From Pseudomonadota bacterium (GTDB lineage Bacteria; Pseudomonadota; Alphaproteobacteria; Rhizobiales; Kaistiaceae), in assembly GCA_023391905.1 (NCBI GenBank), contig JAEWAD010000387.1, positions 1 through 5,132 of the forward strand: 5,132 nt of DNA. The letters run 5' to 3'. The position numbers were made by a program, and so were the translations under genes. Shown piece after piece: positions 1 through 5,132 of this stretch. Every line of letters starts with the position of its first letter. Position 1 is the stretch's first letter. The notes under the pieces were generated by a model. It searched no databases, was not told the DNA's origin, and saw only the letters and a list, made by a program, of their open reading frames with translations.

Positions 1-11
1 GAGTATTCCAT
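1..11 (-). CDS. Possible start of a gene leaving the left edge (first codons only)
   Basis: On the minus strand an ATG at 11-9 begins an open frame that leaves the window after the residues M-E-Y-S (the fourth codon is incomplete, but TC-something is Ser). A purine-rich stretch, GAGAAG, lies directly upstream but unusually close to the ATG. Several IS110-type transposases start with similar short sequences, and a structured RNA-like region precedes the ATG, so a transposase start is conceivable. Four residues cannot identify a family, and the gene may not exist. Confidence 0.15.
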
Positions 12-21
12 TCTTCTCGTC

Positions 22-62
22 GCTACCGAGTAGACCCTTTCGGATCACCCCTTCTCGCTAGC
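22..62 (-). ncRNA. Nested stem-loop with GAAA tetraloop; candidate structured RNA or leader
   Basis: Read on the minus strand, 62-54 (GCTAGCGAG) pairs with 30-22 (CTCGGTAGC) over nine positions, with a single G-G mismatch. Inside, 46-42 (GATCC) pairs with 37-33 (GGGTC), closing a GAAA tetraloop at 41-38. One pair in the inner stem is G-U on the minus strand but would be a C-A mismatch on the plus strand, so the fold favours a minus-strand transcript. The two stems are separated by an asymmetric internal loop of 7 and 2 bases. The structure ends about 10 bases before a possible minus-strand ATG. It could be the 5' leader or guide-type RNA of an IS110-like element, or an ordinary leader hairpin. 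The pairing is seen; the function is inference. Confidence 0.3.
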
Positions 63-464
63 TCGTATGAAGTCCGTCCTAATCCCCGTTTCAGCCCCAT
101 CTACTTTTTATTGACCCCCACCCCAGGGTGGCCGGCAGATGTGGCCGGAATCTCTTCTCGTGATTCCGTGTCTTGGATCATAGCGAAAGCGTGATCGCGC
201 GCTATGACAGAAATGCCACACAGCATGGCTTCCGTGTGACGCCTGTGGTTAAGACCCCATTAAGATTTGCAGGCAGCGCGATGCCCCTATCCTGCTGTGA
301 ATCAACGTTTATTCGGCCGATTGTTCCGGTCTCCGGCCCCTCCCGCGGACCTTCGCGCCGGCGCAGTGCAAACCCGCAACGCCCGGACCACGGCCATTGC
401 AGCGCCGGATTCGCGCCTGATTCCACCGCCGAAATGTGACGCACGCCCCGTCCCTTTCGCGACC

Positions 465-479
465 CGATCCGCCGGATCG
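465..479. promoter_or_regulatory. 15-bp perfect palindrome upstream of mrp
   Basis: CGATCCGCCGGATCG has 7-bp arms around a single central C, about 180 bp upstream of the mrp start codon. The size and symmetry suit an operator for a dimeric regulator. No matching regulator gene is adjacent and no second copy was seen nearby, and GC-rich sequence produces such palindromes by chance. The role is unproven. Confidence 0.25.
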
Positions 480-643
480 CAGACCTATCCCTCGGACCTC
501 CCCCAAGTAGTCGCGAAACGATCTTCTTGGTCCGACAATGGGCGGCCGAATGGCTCGGGCCGACGGCCGGAGCCGCGCTTCGGCGTGAAACCGATGCGCC
601 GGCGCGCCGGCTGTGCTTTAAGGGCGGGCGCCACCACAAGAAC

Positions 644-648
644 AAGGA
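644..648 (+). promoter_or_regulatory. Ribosome binding site of mrp
   Basis: AAGGA lies 9 bases before the ATG at 658. It supports that start over any upstream in-frame codon. Confidence 0.7.
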
Positions 649-657
649 CACGCCGCC

Positions 658-1833
<1,176 letters not shown>

Positions 1834-1857
1834 GACGGCAGGCCCTCGCCGCAGTTC

Positions 1858-1896
1858 AGGCCGTCCGGATCGCTCCGGACGGCCTTTTTCTTTCTT
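1858..1896 (+). terminator. Rho-independent terminator of mrp
   Basis: A perfect 12-bp stem (AGGCCGTCCGGA at 1858-1869 with its complement at 1874-1885) closes a TCGC loop and runs into TTTTTCTTTCTT. It begins 24 bases after the mrp stop codon. It ends just before the stop codon of the convergent oxidoreductase gene. On the minus strand no U-run follows the stem, so it should terminate mainly rightward transcription. Confidence 0.9.
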
Positions 1897-1897
1897 G

Positions 1898-2542
1898 TCA
1901 GACGCCGACAGTGAACCGCTGGCGGACATGGCGGCGCTGCTCCGCCTCGTCGACGATCGCGACCGCGAGGTCGGCGAGCGCGACATACGAGGTGCCGGTG
2001 GCGGTATCGACGACCGGGTTGTCGACGCCAAGCCGGTAGCGTCCGGTGCGCGGTGCCTCCGGCTCGATGAGCGCGGCGGGCGACAGGAAGGTCCAGTCGA
2101 GCGCCGTCTCCTTGCGGATCTCGTTCAGCCCGTCGCGCGCCGCCTTCGCGCCCGCCCGCCAAGCTTCCGGGAATTCGGGCAGGTCGACCGCCTGCACGCC
2201 CGGCGCAACCTCGAGGCTGCCGGCGCCGCCGACGACCAGCAGCGGCACGCCGGCCTGCTTCGCGCCCGCGACGATCGCCGCCGCGCCCTTCACATATTCA
2301 TTGTAGATATCGGGATTGGTCCAGCCGGGGTTGTAGGCACTGACGACATAGTCATATCCCGCGACAAGCTTCGCCACCGTATCGGCGTCGCGCACGTCGC
2401 CGGCGATGCGGGCGAGGCCCGGCGCCTCGGCGAGCTTTTCAGGGTGGCGGGCGATGGCGCCGACTTGATGGCCCCGCGCCAATGCCTCGGCGACGATGGC
2501 CTGCCCCACGAAACCGGTCGCGCCGATCACTGCTATCTTCAT
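1898..2542 (-). CDS. NAD(P)-binding oxidoreductase, atypical SDR (NAD(P)H-binding / NmrA-like, YwnB type)
   Basis: The protein has 214 residues, typical for the small NAD(P)H-binding-domain proteins grouped with YwnB and biliverdin-reductase-B-like enzymes. The N-terminus is a Rossmann strand with the glycine motif GATGFVG at 7-13. A32-R-H-P near the end of the second strand suggests a positive charge for an NADP phosphate. G48-D-V-R is the usual DV motif after the third strand, and VVGGAGSL (103-110) follows the fifth. The classical SDR Tyr-x-x-x-Lys pair is not seen, as expected for this subgroup, so the substrate and even catalytic activity are unknown. The start is supported by AAAAGG 9 bases upstream (2552-2557). 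The gene is divergent from an HxlR regulator gene that probably controls it, which suggests a role in a redox, quinone or electrophile response. That role is inference. Confidence 0.88.
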   Translation of the reverse strand: MKIAVIGATGFVGQAIVAEALARGHQVGAIARHPEKLAEAPGLARIAGDVRDADTVAKLVAGYDYVVSAYNPGWTNPDIYNEYVKGAAAIVAGAKQAGVPLLVVGGAGSLEVAPGVQAVDLPEFPEAWRAGAKAARDGLNEIRKETALDWTFLSPAALIEPEAPRTGRYRLGVDNPVVDTATGTSYVALADLAVAIVDEAEQRRHVRQRFTVGV

Positions 2543-2705
2543 GTTCTCGAACCTTTTCGTTGCCGGCTCGTCTTACGGCCGGATTCACCTTTGAGGCGGT
2601 TACGAACGAGAACTAGGCACTTGAACTGCATGCGTGAAGAACGCATCTGTGGCGCACCTAGGCACAGCGTGGGAACCGCCCTGGCGCCGACCGATGGAGC
2701 CAAAC
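2543..2705. promoter_or_regulatory. Divergent control region between the oxidoreductase and HxlR genes
   Basis: This stretch must hold both promoters. Seen directly are a 17-bp inverted repeat at 2630-2646 (6-bp arms ATGCGT/ACGCAT around GAAGA), GTTCTCG at 2543-2549 facing CGAGAAC at 2607-2613, and the direct repeat CTAGGCAC at 2613-2620 and 2658-2665. Possible -35-like words are TTGAGG (2591) and TTGAAC (2621), but no good -10 partner is clear, so I do not place promoters. Confidence 0.45.
2630..2646. promoter_or_regulatory. Candidate HxlR operator (17-bp inverted repeat)
   Basis: ATGCGTGAAGAACGCAT has perfect 6-bp arms and a 5-bp spacer, giving a half-site spacing of about one helical turn, as expected for a dimeric winged-helix regulator. 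It lies between the two divergent genes, 60 bp before the chosen HxlR start codon. Assignment to this regulator rests only on position and symmetry. Confidence 0.4.
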
Positions 2706-3161
2706 ATGCCGAAAACAGCGGAAAAGCTCGATTTTGAGAGCGCCGGTCCCTTGCCGCCGCGCACGAGCGGTACGGCGCCGGTGAACGGTCCGTTCGCTGG
2801 AATCGACCTGTTGCCGGCGGAGCAGTGCCCCGTCCGCAACGTGCTCGACCGTCTCGGCGACGCGTGGAGCTATCTCGTCGTGCTGCAGCTGACCGGCGGG
2901 GCGATGCGCTTCAACGCGCTGAAGCGGGCGGTCGACGGCATCTCGCAGCGCATGCTGACCGTGACCTTGCGCAACCTGGAGCGCGACGGCCTGGTCCAGC
3001 GCACCGTCTTCCCGACGACGCCGCCGCAAGTGGAATACAGGCTGACCGAACTCGGTCATTCGCTGGCCGAGCCGATGGCCGTGCTGACGCGCTGGGCGAG
3101 CACGCATCACGACGCGATCCGCGCCTCTCGCCGGAGCTATGACGCCGCTGGCAAGCCTTGA
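2706..3161 (+). CDS. HxlR-family winged-helix transcriptional regulator
   Basis: The product is 151 residues from ATG 2706. I chose this start because GGAG at 2696-2699 lies 6 bases upstream. An in-frame ATG at 2694 and a GTG at 2634 are possible but lack a comparable site. Residues about 41-125 match the HxlR domain: C41-P-V near the start of the first helix, LGDAWSYLVV (50-59), MRFNALKRAV (67-76), the recognition region GISQRMLTVTLRNLERDGL (78-96), then the wing and V109-EYRLTELG. The first 40 residues are a Pro/Gly-rich extension longer than usual. C41 is at the position of the redox- or electrophile-sensing cysteine known in HxlR proteins such as YodB and HypR. Being divergent from a NAD(P)-binding oxidoreductase gene, it likely controls that gene and itself. 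The inducer is unknown. Confidence 0.93.
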   Translation: MPKTAEKLDFESAGPLPPRTSGTAPVNGPFAGIDLLPAEQCPVRNVLDRLGDAWSYLVVLQLTGGAMRFNALKRAVDGISQRMLTVTLRNLERDGLVQRTVFPTTPPQVEYRLTELGHSLAEPMAVLTRWASTHHDAIRASRRSYDAAGKP

Positions 3162-3167
3162 GGCACA

Positions 3168-3194
3168 GCCGGGTCGCGAAACTCGCTACCCGGC
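3168..3194. terminator. GC-rich hairpin between convergent HxlR and nudK genes
   Basis: GCCGGGT (3168-3174) pairs with ACCCGGC (3188-3194). Three further pairs (GCG/CGC) follow inside after one mismatch and close an AAACT loop. The hairpin begins 6 bases after the HxlR stop codon and overlaps the last codons and stop of nudK. No U-run follows on either strand, so it may act weakly as a terminator or protect both transcript ends. Confidence 0.4.
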
Positions 3195-3782
3195 GCCGTT
3201 CAGCAGACCCTTCAGTGCGGCGTGCTGGATCAGCATGATCGTCTTGGCGTCGCAGATGCGGCCGTCGTCGATCATGGCGAGCGCCTCGTGGAAGGGCAGT
3301 TCCAGCACTTCGATATCCTCGCCCTCATGCGCATGGCCGCCGCCGTCGCCGGTGCGGTCGCCGGGGCTGTAGCGCGCGACGAAGAAATGCACCTGCTCGA
3401 CGACGCTGCCCGGCGACATGAACGAGACCATGACGCGGCGCGGCGCCTCGAGCGTGACGCCTAGCTCCTCCTCCGCCTCCTTCTTGATGCAGGTGACGGG
3501 ATCGTCGGCGTCGAGCAGTCCGGCGCAGGCTTCGATCAGGGGTTCGACATGGCCGCGGACAAAAGCGGGGTAGCGGAACTGGCGGATCAGCAGGATGGTG
3601 CCGCGATCGGGATCGTAGGGCAGCACGGTGGCGCCGTCGCCGCGATCATAGGTTTCGCGGACCTGCTCCTGCCAGGTGCCGTCGGTGCGGCGATAGTCGA
3701 AGACGTTCCTGTGCAGCCGGCCCCAATTGTCCGAAAGCAGCGTGCGCTCCTTCTCGCGGACCCGGTCCTTCCAATCGGTCAT
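3186..3782 (-). CDS. nudK: NudK-type Nudix hydrolase (GDP-mannose / nucleoside-diphosphate-sugar pyrophosphatase)
   Basis: The protein has 198 residues, the length of E. coli NudK. Family members hydrolyse GDP-mannose and similar NDP-sugars to a sugar phosphate and a nucleoside monophosphate in the cytosol with Mg2+. The sequence follows the NudK pattern: LSDNWGRLH (16-24), ETYDRGDGATVL (43-54), the LIRQFRYP strand (65-72), then the Nudix box. The box starts at G88-L-L-D and ends K101-E102-A-E-E105-E106-L-G108. The catalytic glutamates are present. An Asp stands where the consensus has the first Glu, and Lys replaces the Arg, as I recall for NudK itself. SPGSVVEQVHFF (123-134) and EDIEVLELPF (155-164) are further family hallmarks. 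AGGAAG at 3791-3796, 8 bases upstream, supports the start. The TetR gene lies 46 bp upstream on the same strand with no clear terminator between, so co-transcription is likely. Other substrates such as ADP-ribose remain possible. Confidence 0.92.
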   Translation of the reverse strand: MTDWKDRVREKERTLLSDNWGRLHRNVFDYRRTDGTWQEQVRETYDRGDGATVLPYDPDRGTILLIRQFRYPAFVRGHVEPLIEACAGLLDADDPVTCIKKEAEEELGVTLEAPRRVMVSFMSPGSVVEQVHFFVARYSPGDRTGDGGGHAHEGEDIEVLELPFHEALAMIDDGRICDAKTIMLIQHAALKGLLNGAG

Positions 3783-3828
3783 GAGATCTTCTTCCTGCCT
3801 GTCGGCCCGACGCGGTTCCGACCGCGCC

Positions 3829-4398
3829 TCACGCCACCAGACGCCTTATAAGTTCCGCCAGCGCCGCTTCATAGGCGGCGCGATCGCCGCCTGCATCGAT
3901 CGCGAGCGCCGCACGATCGAAGGCGGCCGAGATCAGGTCGCCGAGCGCTTCCGCCTCGCCCGCCACGCCGGCCTCGGCCAGCCCTTCCCGCAAGGTGCGC
4001 GCCGCATGCGCCTCGTCGAGCGCCCGCGTCTCGGCGAGGCCGAGAACGGAAGGCGCCTCGATCAGCAGCAGCCGGGTCCGGCCCGGCACGGCCATGGCGT
4101 CGAGATAGGCGCGGCTTCCCGCAAACAGCGCGTCGAGCGGCGGACCGCCCTCGGGCGCCGCGGCGGCCTCGATATCCGCCGCCACCGCCCTCGCCTCCTC
4201 CTCCGTCACGGCGCGGAAGAGATCGCGCTTGTCGCGAAAATGGTGATAGAGCGCGCCGCGCGTGATGCCGGCCGCCGCGACGATCTCGGGCGTCGCCGTC
4301 TCGGCATAGCCCTTCTCCACGAACAGCGCCCGCGCCGCCGCGATCAGCGCGGCGCGGGTCTTCTCGGTGCGGTCCTGGTTGCTGCGCGGTGATTGCAT
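3829..4398 (-). CDS. TetR/AcrR-family transcriptional repressor
   Basis: The protein has 189 residues from the ATG at 4398. The N-terminal domain spans about 10-57, with the helix-turn-helix around T36-PEIVAAAGITRGALYHHF-R55, a near-consensus TetR recognition region. The Ala-rich helical remainder (about 65-189) would be the ligand-binding and dimer domain; its ligand cannot be read from sequence. An in-frame ATG at 4431 would add 11 residues, but has no ribosome binding site and lies inside one of the operators, so the shorter start is preferred. Its own site is weak (CAGG, 8 bases upstream) and lies inside operator 1, so bound repressor would cover the start region. Two palindromes separate it from the divergent VOC gene, which points to autoregulation and control of that neighbour. 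nudK follows 46 bp downstream and is probably co-regulated. Confidence 0.93.
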   Translation of the reverse strand: MQSPRSNQDRTEKTRAALIAAARALFVEKGYAETATPEIVAAAGITRGALYHHFRDKRDLFRAVTEEEARAVAADIEAAAAPEGGPPLDALFAGSRAYLDAMAVPGRTRLLLIEAPSVLGLAETRALDEAHAARTLREGLAEAGVAGEAEALGDLISAAFDRAALAIDAGGDRAAYEAALAELIRRLVA

Positions 4399-4415
4399 AC
4401 ATACAGCCTGTATGT
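4399..4415. promoter_or_regulatory. TetR operator 1 (17-bp perfect palindrome)
   Basis: ACATACAGCCTGTATGT consists of perfect 8-bp arms around one central C, directly abutting the TetR start codon. With the near-copy at 4428-4444 it forms a tandem operator whose centres are 29 bp apart. It would overlap the expected transcription start and the ribosome binding site of the TetR gene. Confidence 0.8.
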
Positions 4416-4416
4416 T

Positions 4417-4447
4417 AATGAAGAGAAACATGCAGACTGTATGTCAA
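4417..4447 (-). promoter_or_regulatory. Candidate promoter of the TetR-nudK unit
   Basis: A perfect -35 word TTGACA occurs on the minus strand at 4447-4442. The best -10 candidates are poor: CTTCAT at 4423-4418 (18-bp spacing) or TTCATT at 4422-4417 (19-bp spacing). The box sits between and over the two operators, as expected for an autorepressed gene. Confidence 0.4.
4428..4444. promoter_or_regulatory. TetR operator 2 (17-bp palindrome, one imperfect pair)
   Basis: ACATGCAGACTGTATGT matches operator 1 at all but one arm position plus the central base. It overlaps by three bases the TTGACA box of the TetR gene on the minus strand and lies 35 bp before the chosen VOC start codon. It is well placed to block both divergent promoters. 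Confidence 0.8.
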
Positions 4448-4479
4448 ATCAGGGAGCCCGCAAAGCCATGGAGACCCCG

Positions 4480-4908
4480 ATGAAGATCACCAGCTACTAT
4501 CCCGTCATCATGACGCGCGACGTCGCCGGCACGGCGGCCTTCTACCAGGCGCATTTCGGCTTCATGCCGCTGTTCGAAAGCGACTGGTACGTGCACCTGC
4601 AATCGGCCTCCGACCCGGCCGTCAATCTCGCGGTCCTCGACGGATCGCACGAGACGATCCCGGCGGTCGGGCGCGGAGCGGTCTCGGGCCTGCTGCTCAA
4701 TTTCGAGGTCGAGGATGTCGACGCCGAGCATGCCCGCCTCAAGTCTGCCGGCCTGCCGATGCTGCTGGAGCTTCGCGACGAGGCGTTCGGCCAGCGCCAT
4801 TTCATCACCGCCGACCCGAACGGTGTGTTGATCGACGTGATCAAGCCGATCCCGCCGAGCGCCGAATTCGCCGCGGCCTACGCGGAAAGCGCCCTGCCCG
4901 GCTCGTAA
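4480..4908 (+). CDS. VOC-superfamily protein (glyoxalase / bleomycin-resistance / dioxygenase fold)
   Basis: From ATG 4480 the protein has 142 residues, a typical single-chain VOC length with two beta-alpha-beta-beta-beta modules. Module one covers about 1-55, with SYYPVIMTRDVAGTAAFY then an F-x-F strand and W36-YVHL. Module two covers about 68-123, with LLLNFEVEDVDAEHARL and FITADPNGVLIDVIKP. The DPNG turn and the final strand are hallmarks. In metal-dependent members the last strand carries a Glu; here D119 stands near that place, so metal binding is uncertain. No substrate can be named; relatives act in detoxification, antibiotic binding or small-molecule metabolism. GGAG at 4470-4473, 6 bases upstream, supports 4480. 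An ATG at 4468 with AGGGAG 11 bases upstream would add four residues and is nearly as good. The tandem operators upstream make this the likely main target of the divergent TetR gene product. Confidence 0.9.
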   Translation: MKITSYYPVIMTRDVAGTAAFYQAHFGFMPLFESDWYVHLQSASDPAVNLAVLDGSHETIPAVGRGAVSGLLLNFEVEDVDAEHARLKSAGLPMLLELRDEAFGQRHFITADPNGVLIDVIKPIPPSAEFAAAYAESALPGS

Positions 4909-4943
4909 TTTGACACGTCCGATCTCGCCCCTCGATCCGCGTT

Positions 4944-4979
4944 GTTCTTTACCTCTCCCTGAGGAGATCTTTGCAGAAC
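4944..4979 (+). terminator. Weak hairpin downstream of the VOC gene
   Basis: GTTCT (4944-4948) pairs with AGAAC (4975-4979). An inner TCTCC (4954-4958) pairs with GGAGA (4963-4967) around a CTGA loop, and the inner stem is followed by TCTTT. It starts 35 bases after the VOC stop codon. The stems are short and the T-run poor, so termination here is only possible. Confidence 0.3.
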
Positions 4980-5020
4980 ACCGAAAGTCGCCATACAGCC
5001 GACGGCCTATAGGCAGGGCT

Positions 5021-5130
5021 CCGTCGCCCCGGCGAAGGCCGGGGCCCATGAACCCCGGCTAGGAAAGCTTGGTTCAGCTTATCGGCCAACGGCCAGTGTG
5101 TCTGGCTCCCGGCCTTCGCCGGGATGACGG
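5021..5130. repeat. RIME-like intergenic palindromic repeat element, 110 bp
   Basis: The two ends, 5021-5048 and 5103-5130, are inverted copies matching at 24 of 28 positions. Each end is itself a hairpin built on CCCGGC-GAAG-GCCGGG. The middle holds smaller inverted pairs: TGAACC (5049-5054) with GGTTCA (5071-5076), and GGCC-AAC-GGCC at 5084-5094. Two large palindromes about 110 bp apart in an intergenic position is the layout described for Rhizobium-specific intergenic mosaic elements (RIME1). I infer a member of that or a similar Hyphomicrobiales family. It carries no coding sequence and is probably present in many genomic copies. Confidence 0.7.
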
Positions 5131-5132
5131 CG

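Larger units (their letters stand above)
126..657. other. Intergenic region upstream of mrp, no convincing gene
   Basis: I find no credible gene here. Open frames through this stretch are antisense or out-of-frame extensions with Arg/Pro/Ala-rich translations and no recognisable domain. It contains an inverted repeat at 178-185/200-207 (TCATAGCG/CGCTATGA). It also has a 15-bp palindrome at 465-479, an 11-bp hairpin with one mismatch at 552-574, and a perfect 14-bp palindrome at 598-611. Five GANTC sites lie between 148 and 423. The mrp promoter is probably here, but I see no pair of -35 and -10 boxes I would defend. Confidence 0.6.

Noticed and set aside
128..148. Direct repeat GTGGCCGG (128-135 and 141-148) as an insertion-site duplication
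   Set aside because: The copies are only 13 bp apart and GC-rich; no element lies between them.
3..194. Plus-strand frame open from the left edge to a TGA at 192-194
   Set aside because: About 63 residues with no recognisable C-terminus, covering the minus-strand stem-loop; probably chance openness.
309..506. 65-codon minus-strand frame in the region upstream of mrp
   Set aside because: Arg/Gly-rich composition, no ribosome binding site seen and no known family.
3811..3826. 6-bp hairpin CGCGGT-TCCG-ACCGCG between the TetR and nudK genes as a terminator
   Set aside because: No U-run follows on the minus strand, so it is not a credible intrinsic terminator.
3727..4392. Plus-strand frame antisense to the TetR gene
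   Set aside because: Arg-rich shadow; the minus strand has a clean TetR helix-turn-helix and matching operators.
5005..5014. 10-bp palindrome GCCTATAGGC
   Set aside because: Short, with no neighbouring gene start to regulate; chance is sufficient.
4444..5049. Minus-strand frame antisense to the VOC gene and into the repeat
   Set aside because: No domain, and it ends inside the palindromic repeat; the plus-strand VOC fold is clear.

Overview
The window is GC-rich, and its genes use codons ending mostly in G or C. The Mrp type, the lone NudK-type Nudix hydrolase and a RIME-like 110-bp repeat at the right edge all fit an alphaproteobacterium, most likely of the order Hyphomicrobiales (Rhizobiales). 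This assignment is inference from gene style; there is no rRNA or other marker. All six genes look chromosomal and intact.

Layout. Positions 1-125 are pyrimidine-rich on the + strand and lower in GC than the rest. Read on the minus strand they form a nested stem-loop with a GAAA tetraloop, just upstream of a possible ATG that would read out of the left edge. This may be the structured leader of a mobile element's transposase. Positions 126-657 hold no convincing gene, but contain several palindromes and a cluster of GANTC sites. Then comes mrp/apbC (658-1833, +), an Fe-S cluster carrier ATPase of the MIP18-plus-ParA/MinD architecture that has no cysteine at all. It ends in a strong intrinsic terminator, which it shares as a boundary with a convergent NAD(P)-binding oxidoreductase (1898-2542, -). 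That enzyme gene is divergent from an HxlR-family regulator (2706-3161, +), a common regulator/target arrangement, with a 17-bp inverted repeat between them.

The HxlR gene converges on nudK (3186-3782, -) across a GC-rich hairpin. Upstream of nudK, on the same strand and 46 bp away, is a TetR-family repressor gene (3829-4398, -). The TetR gene is divergent from a small VOC (glyoxalase/bleomycin-resistance fold) protein gene (about 4480-4908, +). The intergenic stretch between them holds two near-identical 17-bp palindromes, almost certainly the TetR operators. The simplest model is that TetR represses itself, probably nudK behind it, and the VOC gene, and is released by an unknown ligand.

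After the VOC gene (4909-5020) there is only a weak hairpin. The last 110 bases are a repeat element with two inverted, individually palindromic ends.

The most notable points are the cysteine-free Mrp, the tandem TetR operators, the structured minus-strand sequence at the left edge, and the RIME-like repeat. No clear novel multi-gene system is visible.
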